NCBI RefSeq assembly: GCF_011398925.1
Contig: NZ_AP022842.1
Location: forward strand, 856,001-920,000
DNA: 64,000 bases
Direction of reading: 5' to 3'
Origin: Bacillus sp. KH172YL63
GTDB lineage: Bacteria > Bacillota > Bacilli > Bacillales > Bacillaceae_B
Made by a program: the position numbers and the translations under genes. Positions 7,411-15,758 of the stretch are shown one piece after another. The notes under the pieces were generated by a model. That model did not search any database. It was given only the letters and a program-made list of their open reading frames with translations, and was not told where the DNA came from. Positions within the stretch are counted from its first letter, which is position 1. The number at the start of each line of letters is the position of its first letter.

Positions 7411-7620
7411 TTGGAAAATAGACTGGTGGAATACCGCAAAACATTTGGTTTCTCCCAGGAACGGCTGGCAGCTGTTTTAGGCGTTTCAAGACAAACCATC
7501 ATTTCAATTGAAAAGGGGAAGTATGATCCTTCGCTGAATCTCGCTTTTCAATTGGCCAAAGTATTTGATACGTCAATTGAAGAGCTTTTTGTTTATGAAG
7601 AGAAAGGGGGAAAGAAATGA
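7411..7620 (+). CDS. Small XRE-family regulator (YozG-like)
   Basis: A 69-aa protein that is almost only the Cro/C1 helix-turn-helix: KTFGFSQERLAAVLGVSRQT as the two DNA-binding helices, then ISIEKGKYDPSLNLAFQLAK and the family ending FDTSIEELFVYEE. TTG start after GGAGGGATCC. It overlaps the next membrane-protein gene by 4 bp. Small XRE regulators coupled to a membrane protein are common in Bacillus (yozG-yoaS resembles this arrangement). A self-complementary site spans its promoter, so autorepression is likely. Confidence 0.85.
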   Translation: MENRLVEYRKTFGFSQERLAAVLGVSRQTIISIEKGKYDPSLNLAFQLAKVFDTSIEELFVYEEKGGKK

Positions 7621-7988
7621 TGTATACAAAGGCATATTTGTATTTAGGCTGGATATTGGCGGTGCAAACGGCATTTTTGTTCTTCGTCGGAATCTCTGCC
7701 GGGGAATTTCCGTACTTCGCCCTCACACCGTTGTCGATGACGGTGTTAAGCTTCTGCATGTATTTCCTTCATCCGCAGTTTAAAGAAAAAGATGAGCGGA
7801 TGAAACTCATCCGGGAAAAGGGAATGTTCTACTCTTATTTTGTCATTCTAGCCTTTCATATTGTGTTCATGATGATCCTGCAATTTGATGTGATTGAGCT
7901 GACAGCAATGAATCTATTAAACATCCTCACAAGCCTCACCATTATGACAGTCTTCATTTCCATGGTGGTCATGTCGAAGGTTTACTAG
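7617..7988 (+). CDS. Four-helix membrane protein coupled to XRE regulator
   Basis: A 123-aa protein with four membrane helices (about 7-24, 33-52, 73-92, 100-118) and a charged loop PQFKEKDERMKLIREKGMFY between helices 2 and 3. The KDER-KLIREK loop is like that of small membrane proteins found beside XRE regulators (DUF2178 or YoaS-type). The start codon overlaps the regulator's stop (ATGA). No enzymatic motif. Probably the effector that the XRE protein controls; function unknown. Confidence 0.68.
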   Translation: MMYTKAYLYLGWILAVQTAFLFFVGISAGEFPYFALTPLSMTVLSFCMYFLHPQFKEKDERMKLIREKGMFYSYFVILAFHIVFMMILQFDVIELTAMNLLNILTSLTIMTVFISMVVMSKVY

Positions 7989-7989
7989 A

Positions 7990-8026
7990 AGAGGGACGGA
8001 CCTTGCAAGGCAAGGTCCGTCCCTCT
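7990..8026. repeat. GGACGGACC hairpin repeat, copy 6
   Basis: Arms AGAGGGACGGACCTTG and CAAGGTCCGTCCCTCT close over a short loop. It fills almost exactly the 42 bp between two convergent genes, starting 2 bp after the TAG of the membrane gene and ending 4 bp before the amine oxidase stop. Confidence 0.88.
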
Positions 8027-8030
8027 GGAT

Positions 8031-9509
8031 TCAGTCGGTTCTGTTGTTCACTTCGTAGGCAGCGCGGATGGCGGATTCGATGGCGCCCTCGACCCAGCCG
8101 TGGAAGGGGGAAGTGTGTTCGCCGGCGAAGTGGATGCGGTGTTCTGGCAGGTAGAGGTGGTCTGAGAAGTCGGACGCCTGATTCGGGGCGAAGAGTGTGA
8201 AGCACCCTGCCGAGAACTGATTTTCTCCCCAGCTGTAGGAAGCCCCCTTCGAAAATTCTTTGTACACCTGTTCCCCGTATATGCGATAAAGCCCTTGCAG
8301 TGCCTCCCGGATCCGTTCGTCCTCCGGGAGACTGTTCCAGAGGTTCGCATTCTGCCCCCAGCTGTAGCTGCCGAGCATGACGCCGGGTCCTGCCTGCCCT
8401 ATATTATGACTCGGACGAAACGTATAGCGTATCGGAAGGTCTGTGATGATATTCCCGATGTTGACCGCTTCCCAGAATTTTGTTTTAAACTCCAAACCGA
8501 TTTTCACTGACGAGACATAATTCAATTCCCTGATCGCTTTCCATTTTTGAAAAGAAAGAGATTGATAGGGCTGGATGTCGATGAATTGAAAGACAGAATA
8601 GGGGACCGTGACGACTGTATAGTCCCCTTCAAAACGGTGATAGCGGTTTGTTCTCCGGTCACGTGTGATGACCGTGACCCCGTCGTCTTTCTGGATGATC
8701 TGGTGGACCTTTTGTTCAAACAGTATGTCTGACTGGAGCTCCGGCATAAAAGCTTCGGGGAGCTGATCATTCCCGCCGGTGATCTCATAAAACGTTAAAT
8801 CTTTGTTAAATACGGTTCGGACGATGTCCAATAAAATATCCACAAACGATAACTCCGGAAAGCCCTCGATGCCCAAAATTACCTTCACAATCCGGATCGC
8901 CTCAGGGGAGAGTGAAGTGCCGAGCGGGTTGACCCGCAAGAATACATCGAAAGAATAGTGATCAAATTTCTTTCTCAACCGTTCCTGCTCTTCAGGGTCT
9001 GCTCTATCATATAAATCCAAAAAGGGCTGAACGGCGGAAGAAAGCAGTTCAACGGCGGTTTTCCCCTGTTCTTCAGGGGGCAGGGGGTAGTTGAATACAT
9101 CCGGATTTTGACTGTAATAAGTGTTTGTCGTCTTAATTCCATTCACGAGGTACAGGTCGCTTTCGTTGAAAAATTCATTGATGGGTAAATGGAATTTCCG
9201 GATGTACTCTAATACCAATTCATGTGTATCCGGAAAGCGCATCGCCCCGACATCCAAATACTGCCCTTCGGAGAAAGGTTCCCTGAGTGTATATACCCTG
9301 CCCCCGATCCGGTCGTTCCCTTCAAGGATGGTGACGGAGTGGCCGGCTTGCTTTAATAGGGAAGCTGCTACCAGCCCAGCCATGCCGGCGCCGATGATGA
9401 TCACATTTTTGGGATTCTTGCTCGGTTCCAGCCCATTCCTGATGATCGACCTCATATCGTCCGGATAGGAAAGGTCACCGTAACTATAAGTATCTGCTCT
9501 ATTCCTCAT
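8031..9509 (-). CDS. Flavin amine oxidase (L-amino-acid/monoamine oxidase family, YobN-like)
   Basis: A 492-aa FAD enzyme. The ADP-binding fold VIIIGAGMAGLVAASLL begins at about residue 36 with the acidic end LEGNDRIGGRV, and LDVGAMRFPDTHELVLEYI follows. The C-terminal HFAGEHTSPFHGWVEGAIES is the second FAD-binding block of amine oxidases. Substrates would be L-amino acids or primary amines, giving the imine and H2O2. B. subtilis YobN is the nearest kind I recall. No signal peptide. It stands alone, convergent with the xre-linked membrane gene. Confidence 0.82.
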   Translation of the reverse strand: MRNRADTYSYGDLSYPDDMRSIIRNGLEPSKNPKNVIIIGAGMAGLVAASLLKQAGHSVTILEGNDRIGGRVYTLREPFSEGQYLDVGAMRFPDTHELVLEYIRKFHLPINEFFNESDLYLVNGIKTTNTYYSQNPDVFNYPLPPEEQGKTAVELLSSAVQPFLDLYDRADPEEQERLRKKFDHYSFDVFLRVNPLGTSLSPEAIRIVKVILGIEGFPELSFVDILLDIVRTVFNKDLTFYEITGGNDQLPEAFMPELQSDILFEQKVHQIIQKDDGVTVITRDRRTNRYHRFEGDYTVVTVPYSVFQFIDIQPYQSLSFQKWKAIRELNYVSSVKIGLEFKTKFWEAVNIGNIITDLPIRYTFRPSHNIGQAGPGVMLGSYSWGQNANLWNSLPEDERIREALQGLYRIYGEQVYKEFSKGASYSWGENQFSAGCFTLFAPNQASDFSDHLYLPEHRIHFAGEHTSPFHGWVEGAIESAIRAAYEVNNRTD

Positions 9510-9670
9510 TGCATCATCCCTCCTTACGCCAAACTATATTACCCATATATATGAGGGAGGGAGGGTGGAATAGACGATTTCTATAAAGAACCGGCTTCAT
9601 TTTAAGCCTTTAGTTGCACGTCAGGCTGCTGTATCGCCCCGTCCTCTTGAAGATGGGGCAATACCAGAAA

Positions 9671-10111
9671 TCACTTTCCAGGCGTCTTCAATGCGTTCAA
9701 TATCACTTCCTTCAATGTCGGTGTCATGTCTCGTAAAGCATCGGCACTGTATACACCGAGGAAGTATTGAACGACCAATCCATCCACCATTGACACCAGG
9801 ATGGAAGCGCCATGCTTTGAATGAAGGAGTGGATAGTCATGAGTGTGATCCAATGCTGCCAACTGATGCTGCAAGTGTTCCACCATCCTGTTAAAAGAAT
9901 CCCGGAAAGTTGGAGTCGTGATCTCCCCCCGGCTGTAACGGCTCATCACAGTAGTGATTAAATCCATATTCTGCTCATTATAATCCCATGAGTCATAGAG
10001 GAAAGAGTCAATGAATTCCTCAACCGTGCTGCTCCCATTTGAATCGAGCGCCTCTATATAGTCATCCTCTAATTTCTTCAAATTTTTATCCATACTGTCT
10101 TTAGGATTCAT
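9671..10111 (-). CDS. TetR-like ligand-binding domain without a helix-turn-helix
   Basis: A 146-aa all-helical protein. The pattern TVEEFIDSFLYDSWDYNEQN ... and the ending SILVSMVDGLVVQYFLGVYS ... PTLKEVILNAL is that of the C-terminal ligand-binding half of TetR-family regulators. The N-terminal DNA-binding helices are absent. The ATG at 10111 has a good AAAGGCGG ribosome site. The same frame is closed by TGA about ten codons upstream, and no frame of the upstream 150 bp codes a TetR-type helix-turn-helix. It is either a truncated regulator or a stand-alone ligand sensor. Confidence 0.6.
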   Translation of the reverse strand: MNPKDSMDKNLKKLEDDYIEALDSNGSSTVEEFIDSFLYDSWDYNEQNMDLITTVMSRYSRGEITTPTFRDSFNRMVEHLQHQLAALDHTHDYPLLHSKHGASILVSMVDGLVVQYFLGVYSADALRDMTPTLKEVILNALKTPGK

Positions 10112-10335
10112 TGTTTCGACCGCCTTTCACTTTGATGGGAGTTGAATTCCCTTTATTCCAATCAATAAACATTTTATGCGGCAAAGCTTTAAACAGGAGG
10201 AGTCGGCAGGGAGAATGTAGAAGTAGGAGGGGGATGTAATCGAAAGGGTGATTCTTCCGGTCATACAAGCGCACGAAATGACAGGAGAATGATCATTCAG
10301 GATGATACATTGGTTGTGAGGGGAGGAAGTAAGCG

Positions 10336-11193
10336 ATGGAAATGCTTAACAGAATGAATGACTGCATTCAATATATCGAGGACAATCTTGAAGGGGATAT
10401 CCGTATGGAGGAGCTTGCCAGGCTGTCACTCAGCTCGAAGTTCCACTTTCAGCGACTGTTCTCACTCGTAACCGGCTGTACAGTCGCTGAATATATCCGT
10501 AAGCGAAGACTGACACGGGCTGCCCAGGATCTGCTCAACACAGATGCAAAGGTCATCGATGTGGCTTTCACCTACGGATACGAAACGCCGGAATCTTTTT
10601 CAAAAGCCTTCCGGAGGGCCCACGGCGTTTCACCATCACAGGTGAGGGCACCTGGGACGTCCCTTAAAGCATTCCCGCGCATTTCCTTCCAAATCCAGCT
10701 AAAAGGAGAAGTCGAAATGAATTATAAAATTGTGGACAAAGAAGCATTCCAGGTAATCGGAAAAGGGAAAAGGGTATCCACCCGGGACGGGGAGAATCTG
10801 ACTGATATTCCTGCCTTTTGGGGAGAAGTGAACAGTTCAGGTCTCGACAGGAAAATCTGTGAAGCAGCAGGGACTGAGGAAATGCTCGGGATTTGTATGG
10901 AGTTTGATCATCCGAACGAAGCATTCACATATTTCATCGGAGCGGGCAAGAAGGGCAGCGGTGATCCATCTCTTGTGGTAAAAGAGATCCCAGCAGCAAC
11001 ATGGGCCGTATTCGAATCGGTCGGCCCGATGCCAAATGCGATCCAGGCTGTATGGAAGAGGATTTTCTCAGAATGGTTCCCGTCAACAGGTTATGAACAT
11101 GCCGGCGGACCGGAATTTGAATTGTATCCGCCAGGGAACCCCAACAGTAAAGACTACCGCTGTGAAGTGTGGGTGCCGATTGTAAAAAAATAA
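10336..11193 (+). CDS. AraC-type regulator with GyrI-like effector domain
   Basis: A 285-aa two-domain protein. Residues 1-105 carry two helix-turn-helix units: MEELARLSLSSKFHFQRLF and VAFTYGYETPESFSKAFRRA. From about residue 130 (NYKIVDKEAFQVIGKGKRVS) there is a GyrI/BmrR-like small-molecule-binding domain ending in EFELYPPGNPNSKDYRCEVW, with the Glu-containing WVPI strand typical of the fold. Such proteins sense hydrophobic cations or antibiotics and activate efflux or detoxification genes. Monocistronic, with its own terminator. A paralogue lies at 49867-50802. Confidence 0.88.
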   Translation: MEMLNRMNDCIQYIEDNLEGDIRMEELARLSLSSKFHFQRLFSLVTGCTVAEYIRKRRLTRAAQDLLNTDAKVIDVAFTYGYETPESFSKAFRRAHGVSPSQVRAPGTSLKAFPRISFQIQLKGEVEMNYKIVDKEAFQVIGKGKRVSTRDGENLTDIPAFWGEVNSSGLDRKICEAAGTEEMLGICMEFDHPNEAFTYFIGAGKKGSGDPSLVVKEIPAATWAVFESVGPMPNAIQAVWKRIFSEWFPSTGYEHAGGPEFELYPPGNPNSKDYRCEVWVPIVKK

Positions 11194-11200
11194 GAAAGTG

Positions 11201-11230
11201 AGCCTCCGATGAGCATCGGGGGCTTTTTTA
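11201..11230 (+). terminator. Terminator after the AraC-GyrI gene
   Basis: Stem AGCCTCCGATG/CATCGGGGGCT (one G-T pair) with a 2-nt loop and seven T. Confidence 0.88.
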
Positions 11231-11447
11231 TAGGGGGGATAGAGGAGGGGAATTGAATTTTGGTGGCTTGGATGTGGTGTGCCTTATCGTGGTAGAAGCC
11301 AGGAAATGCTGAGAACTAGCGTATTTAATTGTGGTTGTCGGTATAAATGGGTGATTTCTAGCGTATGATGACCCTGTTGCCTGTTTGGGGATCGAATCTG
11401 AAAAATTAATATCGCTTTCAGCTGGGATCTGTTCTAGTTTGAAGGTT
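11231..11447. other. Intergenic DNA without a gene
   Basis: No convincing frame or ribosome site. A short phrase CTAGCGTAT recurs about 52 bp apart (near 11316 and 11368), possibly decayed units of the array that follows. Confidence 0.5.
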
Positions 11448-11567
11448 ATATTATCGACTTCGCCTGGGATATTATCGAGTTTCAGGATATATTATCGACT
11501 TCGGCCAGAATATTATCGAGTTTCATCATATATTATCGACTTCGCCCAATATATTATCAACTTTCAA
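11448..11567. repeat. Phased repeat array A, 20/21-bp period
   Basis: The phrase ATATTATCGA starts at 11448, 11469, 11489, 11510, 11530 and (as ATATTATCAA) 11551. Steps are 21, 20, 21, 20, 21. Units alternate between ...CGACTTCG and ...CGAGTTTC endings, giving a 41-bp higher-order period. Six to seven variable bases separate phrases. A weaker unit (AATATCGCTTTC) precedes it. It lies between two convergent genes. The alternating step breaks any reading frame, so it is not coding. Confidence 0.88.
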
Positions 11568-11630
11568 AATCCATAAGGAATCCCCCACCGGTCGCAAGAA
11601 TCTGCAGTATAATTGAATCTTTAGTGAAAG

Positions 11631-11675
11631 AAATCCGCACGGTATTGGTTTTCAATACCATGCGGATTTTTTAGG
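11631..11675. terminator. Bidirectional terminator, mainly for cotA
   Basis: A 17-bp stem with one mismatch (AAATCCGCACGGTATTG / CAATACCATGCGGATTT) and T-rich tails on both strands. Confidence 0.82.
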
Positions 11676-11707
11676 GCCCTCTTTTGGTCCACCCTCATCC
11701 TTTTCCC

Positions 11708-13240
11708 TCACCTCACCACCACATAAGGCCGCATCATCTCTTCATCTTCATGCTCCAGAATGTGACAATGCCAGACGTAGAGCCCTGTATAAGGTCCGAA
11801 CGGCACGATGATCCTAGTCATTTCCCATGGATTGGCGCAAACGGTATCCTTCCAGCCTTGTTCGGTTTGGGGTGGCTTTTTCCGCGGAGAAACCGGGACG
11901 AATCTGCCTTCCCTCCGGTAGATATCCTGATCGAAACGCTGCCTGTCGAGGATTTGAAAGCGGACTAAGTGTAAATGAATCGGATGGGATTCTTCGGTGA
12001 CGTTCATCAGGTTCCAGATTTCCATGCTCCACAGCCTGGGCATTTCCGTGATCGGATCCGACCATTTCTGGTCATTTAAAAGGTGTATTTCCCGGTTGTA
12101 CTGGTCCCGCCTCATATTTAACAGGAGGGTCCTTGTTACTGTCGCATGGTGCTCGGGTAATCGGGGGACAGCGGATAGCACTTTAGGAATGTCACGATTC
12201 TTTTTTTCTGACAAAGCTTTCACGACACGGAACTGCATCACGGATCCTGTCGTATCGGGATCAGGGGCGGGGCCATTAGGGAACGGGGCCCGTGCATGAT
12301 TCTCGAGGGTGATGCTTTTTCCTTCCATAGAAGAGAAATCGATGATCACATCGGCACGTTCTGCAGGAGCAAGGAGGATTTCCCGGACAGGGACCGGAGC
12401 AGACAGAAGCCCCTGGTCGGAGCCGATCTGGATGAAAGAAGCGCTGTTTGACAATGAAAAGCGGTATGTCCGGGAGTTGGATCCATTGATCAGCCTGAAA
12501 CGGTAACGGCGGTTTTCCACTTCCAAATAGGGCCAGACCATCCCATTCACAAGGATGGTGTCTCCGAAGAAATGGGGGACGAAAGAGGGATCGATTTCAG
12601 GGACAGGCGGGTCCGGCTGGGAAGGATAGTAGAGTGAACCATCTTCGTTAAAGGAGCGGTCCATGATCAGCAAGGGAATATCGTATGGTTCATCAGGCAG
12701 TTGTAAAGCGTCTTCTTCATCGTCATGGATGATATATGCCCCTGCCAAACCTGCGTAAATATTAAGTCGGGTGATCCCGATGGCATGATCGTGGTACCAG
12801 AGGGTGGTGGCCCGCTGCTGATTTGGGTAGACGTACGTTTCGGAATTGAAGAATGGACCGACTTCTTGAAAGCCTTTTGTAAACCATGCGTCAGGATATC
12901 CATCGCTCGTATCCGGCGTCACGCCTCCATGAAGGTGAACGACGGTGCGCACCTCAGGCTTATCCTTTTCCGCTCCGTGGACGGTGGTGTCGACCGGTAA
13001 TAGGTGACGTTCAGGAAGATCATTTTTCCATGTGACATAGACCGGTTGATTCCGTTTTACTTGGAACAGAGGGCCGGGAAATCGACCGTTGTATCCCCAG
13101 ATCCTTGTCGGAGGCAGATCCCGGTGCAGTTTCTGCATGTTTTCGGTCATTGTGACTTCATAATATTGACCGTCCCTCCCGATTGATGTGGGAGAAAGAG
13201 TTTCCATGATCGGCAGTGGATCCACGAATTTTTCCAACAT
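11708..13240 (-). CDS. cotA: CotA-type multicopper oxidase (spore-coat laccase)
   Basis: A 510-aa three-cupredoxin protein, almost the length of B. subtilis CotA (513 aa). Copper ligands are visible in all four expected blocks: VVHLHGG near residue 103, WYHDHAIG near 152, HPIHLH and the terminal VWHCHILEHEDEEMMRP holding the type-1 Cys. The N-terminal segment KFVDPLPIMETL is typical of CotA. It oxidises phenolics, bilirubin or Mn(II) with reduction of O2 to water, in the outer spore coat. No signal peptide, as expected for a coat protein made in the mother cell. I cannot identify a sigma-K promoter with confidence. Confidence 0.92.
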   Translation of the reverse strand: MLEKFVDPLPIMETLSPTSIGRDGQYYEVTMTENMQKLHRDLPPTRIWGYNGRFPGPLFQVKRNQPVYVTWKNDLPERHLLPVDTTVHGAEKDKPEVRTVVHLHGGVTPDTSDGYPDAWFTKGFQEVGPFFNSETYVYPNQQRATTLWYHDHAIGITRLNIYAGLAGAYIIHDDEEDALQLPDEPYDIPLLIMDRSFNEDGSLYYPSQPDPPVPEIDPSFVPHFFGDTILVNGMVWPYLEVENRRYRFRLINGSNSRTYRFSLSNSASFIQIGSDQGLLSAPVPVREILLAPAERADVIIDFSSMEGKSITLENHARAPFPNGPAPDPDTTGSVMQFRVVKALSEKKNRDIPKVLSAVPRLPEHHATVTRTLLLNMRRDQYNREIHLLNDQKWSDPITEMPRLWSMEIWNLMNVTEESHPIHLHLVRFQILDRQRFDQDIYRREGRFVPVSPRKKPPQTEQGWKDTVCANPWEMTRIIVPFGPYTGLYVWHCHILEHEDEEMMRPYVVVR

Positions 13241-13360
13241 TGAATTCCTCCTTATAAGGCCGTTTATTGATATGTATGATTCAGGTGGGTGAATGATCGA
13301 TTTTTTATGAAAAAGTTTAAATCCGCGATAATAGATGATGAATTTGTTACACTATGATAG

Positions 13361-13394
13361 TTGCCAAATTCTTTTGAGACAATACTATTGGCAA
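13361..13394. promoter_or_regulatory. 7-bp inverted repeat upstream of EamA transporter gene
   Basis: TTGCCAA (13361-13367) and TTGGCAA (13388-13394) are complementary and lie within 50 bp of the exporter start at 13413. Possible operator; weak because the arms are short. Confidence 0.3.
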
Positions 13395-13412
13395 AAGGTA
13401 TTGGAGGATCAT

Positions 13413-14279
13413 ATGTCAAATCGAAATAAAGGAATACTTCTATTACTTCTGTCTGCGCTCGGTTTCTCGTTGATGGCAGCATGTGTGAAGCTGTCGGGAG
13501 ATGTGCCAACGATTCAAAAAACATTTTTCCGGAACATCGTATCCGCATTCATCGCATTCGGGTTTGTCCGGTATCATAAAGAACGACTATTTGGTAAAAA
13601 GGAGAACCAGAAGCTGTTATTGCTCCGGTCTGCACTCGGCGCGGTAGGAATCGTATTATTCTTCTATGCGATCGATCACCTCGTTTTATCCGATGCCGAT
13701 ATGCTGAACAAGCTGAGTCCATTTCTGACGATCATTTTCTCGGCACTATTTTTGAAGGAGCGGACACGGGTGTTTCAGGTAGTGGCAATTATCATTGCAT
13801 TCATCGGAACGCTGTTCATCATCAAACCGGCCTTCTCATTTGATATCATCCCGTATCTTGCAGGCGTGTTCTCTGCCATCTTTGCGGCGGGTGCCTACAC
13901 CGTACTCCGGGTATTGGGAAGCAGGGAGAAATTTTACACGGTCGTCTTTTACTTTTCATTCTTCACCACCGTCGTCCTTCTCCCGTTTGTCATCGGATTT
14001 TACGAGCCGATGAGTGTAGAGCAGTGGATTTATCTGCTGGCGGCAGGTGTGTTTGCGACAGTTGGTCAATTCGGGATCACGATTGCCTACAAGTTCGCCC
14101 CGGCAAGGGAAATTTCGATATTCTTCTACTCAACCGTCGTATATTCAGCCATGATCAGCATCCTCCTGTTCGGACAGGTTCCTGATGTATACAGCATCAT
14201 CGGCTATATCATCATCTTTGCGGCTTCGTTATATATGTTCTTGAAAAATAATCAAGAGGGTAAAAAACAGGAAGCGTAA
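13413..14279 (+). CDS. EamA-family (DMT) transporter
   Basis: A 288-aa membrane protein with ten helices in two EamA repeats. The ATG at 13413 is chosen because TTGGAGG ends 6 nt upstream; the frame extends 26 codons further up but without ribosome site and with non-membrane sequence. Landmarks are GFSLMAACVKLSGDVPTIQK and LLRSALGAVGIVLFFYAID in repeat 1 and QFGITIAYKFAPAREISIFF in repeat 2, ending in a short Lys-rich tail. Such proteins export amino acids, purines or drugs; substrate unknown. Monocistronic between cotA (divergent) and a terminator. Confidence 0.88.
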   Translation: MSNRNKGILLLLLSALGFSLMAACVKLSGDVPTIQKTFFRNIVSAFIAFGFVRYHKERLFGKKENQKLLLLRSALGAVGIVLFFYAIDHLVLSDADMLNKLSPFLTIIFSALFLKERTRVFQVVAIIIAFIGTLFIIKPAFSFDIIPYLAGVFSAIFAAGAYTVLRVLGSREKFYTVVFYFSFFTTVVLLPFVIGFYEPMSVEQWIYLLAAGVFATVGQFGITIAYKFAPAREISIFFYSTVVYSAMISILLFGQVPDVYSIIGYIIIFAASLYMFLKNNQEGKKQEA

Positions 14280-14282
14280 GGG

Positions 14283-14318
14283 AAAAACCATCCATTGTTT
14301 TTAATGGGTGGTTTTTTA
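14283..14318 (+). terminator. Terminator after EamA gene
   Basis: Stem AAAAACCATCCATT/AATGGGTGGTTTTTT with a 6-nt loop and a T-tract. Confidence 0.85.
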
Positions 14319-14482
14319 AAATGAAATATTTCGGAGCGTGAAGGGTTAAGCCTGAAAAATATACGACGACCCGCTTTGACGGGGCATCGCCAATCTATCA
14401 CATCTACAATTCCAATCCCTTTCCTTTCACCACCCATTCCTTTATCCTTAAACCATACATTCTGACTAAATGAGGGTTTAAT

Positions 14483-15544
14483 ATGAAAACAATACATAGC
14501 GATGTGATCCAGTTCCGCGGATCTCATTACGATTTCGGTTATATGCAGGGAGAGAGGATAAAGGATTCTGTGACGGTGCGGAATCGGGAGAATCAGTGGA
14601 AGGTGAGGAAGCCACGTTTCTCCATCTCAGTGGAGGAAACGAATGAAGCGATCAAGAGGTTTGCGCCGGGTATCTGGGATGAACTTCTCGGTTTGCAGGA
14701 GGCCCTTCAATGGCCGATGGAAAGGGTGCTGCAGGAGTTTGGCGGCTATCGGGTCGATTATGTGAAGTCGGGCTGTTCGATCATGACAGGTGAGGATTAT
14801 TTGATCAGGAATTACGATTATCATCCGAAAACATATGAAGGAAGATATACGTTTTATCAGCCGACCGACGGAGGCTACAGCATCATCGGGCCGAGTCAGC
14901 GGGTAACCGGACGGATGGACGGGATGAACGAAAAGGGTCTTGCGGTCGGATATAATTTCATGCACAGGAAGAACCCGGGTGACGGGTTCATCTGCTGTAT
15001 GATCGGGCGGCTGATTTTGGAATCATGCGGGGATGTGTCTGAGGCCGTTTCGATGCTGAAAGAGATTCCTCACAGACACTCTTTCAGCTATGTTGTGTAT
15101 GACAGGAGCGGGGAAACGTTCATTGTCGAAACGTCCCCACGTGGCGTGGAGGTCCGTCAATCCCATGCGTGTACGAATCACTTTGAAGTGATGACACATG
15201 AAAACAGGCATCATCTTGTTGATTCGAAACGAAGATTGAGCATCATCGAAGAATATGGACAGGCTGATGCCCATCAAGCTTTCCGGTTGATGAACGACAG
15301 GGATAAGGGGATCTTCTCCGAATTATACGGAAGCTGGGCAGGGACGATCCACACATCGGCATATTTTCCTAAAGAACTGAAAGCCTGGTTCTCCCTCGGC
15401 GGAGACAGGCAGCCGGTTGTGTTTGATTTTGCCCAGTGGCTGAACGGGAAAGATAGCGATCGTGAGAAGATTGTCGGGGAAGTCGAGACCGATATTCCCT
15501 TTGTCCATATGGATGAGGGTGCGGATTGGTTTACGAATAAGTAG
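14483..15544 (+). CDS. C45-type autoproteolytic acyltransferase/amidohydrolase
   Basis: A 353-aa Ntn-hydrolase of the acyl-CoA:6-aminopenicillanate acyltransferase/choloylglycine hydrolase superfamily. The N-terminus FRGSHYDFGYMQGERI is the family opening. Residues near 98 read KSGCSIMTGED, with the Cys expected to become the N-terminal nucleophile after self-cleavage before it. YLIRNYDYHP follows, and GMNEKGLAVGYN supplies the conserved Asn. It would hydrolyse or transfer acyl groups on linear amides; the natural substrate is unknown. Monocistronic, no signal peptide. Confidence 0.8.
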   Translation: MKTIHSDVIQFRGSHYDFGYMQGERIKDSVTVRNRENQWKVRKPRFSISVEETNEAIKRFAPGIWDELLGLQEALQWPMERVLQEFGGYRVDYVKSGCSIMTGEDYLIRNYDYHPKTYEGRYTFYQPTDGGYSIIGPSQRVTGRMDGMNEKGLAVGYNFMHRKNPGDGFICCMIGRLILESCGDVSEAVSMLKEIPHRHSFSYVVYDRSGETFIVETSPRGVEVRQSHACTNHFEVMTHENRHHLVDSKRRLSIIEEYGQADAHQAFRLMNDRDKGIFSELYGSWAGTIHTSAYFPKELKAWFSLGGDRQPVVFDFAQWLNGKDSDREKIVGEVETDIPFVHMDEGADWFTNK

Positions 15545-15546
15545 GT

Positions 15547-15579
15547 AGCTTCAGGGTAAAACCTGAGGCTCTTTTTTTT
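15547..15579 (+). terminator. Terminator after the C45 gene
   Basis: Stem AGCTTCAGG/CCTGAGGCT followed by eight T. Confidence 0.85.
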
Positions 15580-15679
15580 GGAAAAACCTTCGAGGTTATC
15601 ATGCTATTTAACTAGAAATATTTTCTGTATTTTTCCTTATTTATAAGTCTTTTAGGTGATTTTACGGTATTTTGCAATA

Positions 15680-15695
15680 GTGACAAAATAGTCAC
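15680..15695. promoter_or_regulatory. Dyad GTGAC-N6-GTCAC upstream of XRE-PAS gene
   Basis: GTGAC (15680-15684) and GTCAC (15691-15695) are complementary and lie just upstream of a TATAAT (15719-15724) that can act as the -10 for the XRE-PAS/kinase pair. Possible autoregulatory site. Confidence 0.4.
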
Positions 15696-15758
15696 ATAGT
15701 TTTTGATTTTCGAATCAGTATAATAGAACTAGTAAGGTTTTTTGTTGGAGGAATGCGA

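Noticed and set aside
10112-10200. A short minus-strand frame (KMFIDWNKGNSTPIKVKGGR) upstream of the TetR-like gene
   Set aside because: No ribosome site and the upstream part is low-complexity Leu-rich; it does not code a helix-turn-helix.
11385-11576. A frame of 63 codons across array A
   Set aside because: The periodic DNA (20/21 bp steps) forces pseudo-repeats in the translation; no ribosome site and the step breaks the reading frame.
13241-13320. Possible sigma-K promoter for cotA (CATACATAT on the minus strand)
   Set aside because: The -10 differs from CATA-N3-TA at the last two bases and the -35 is weak.
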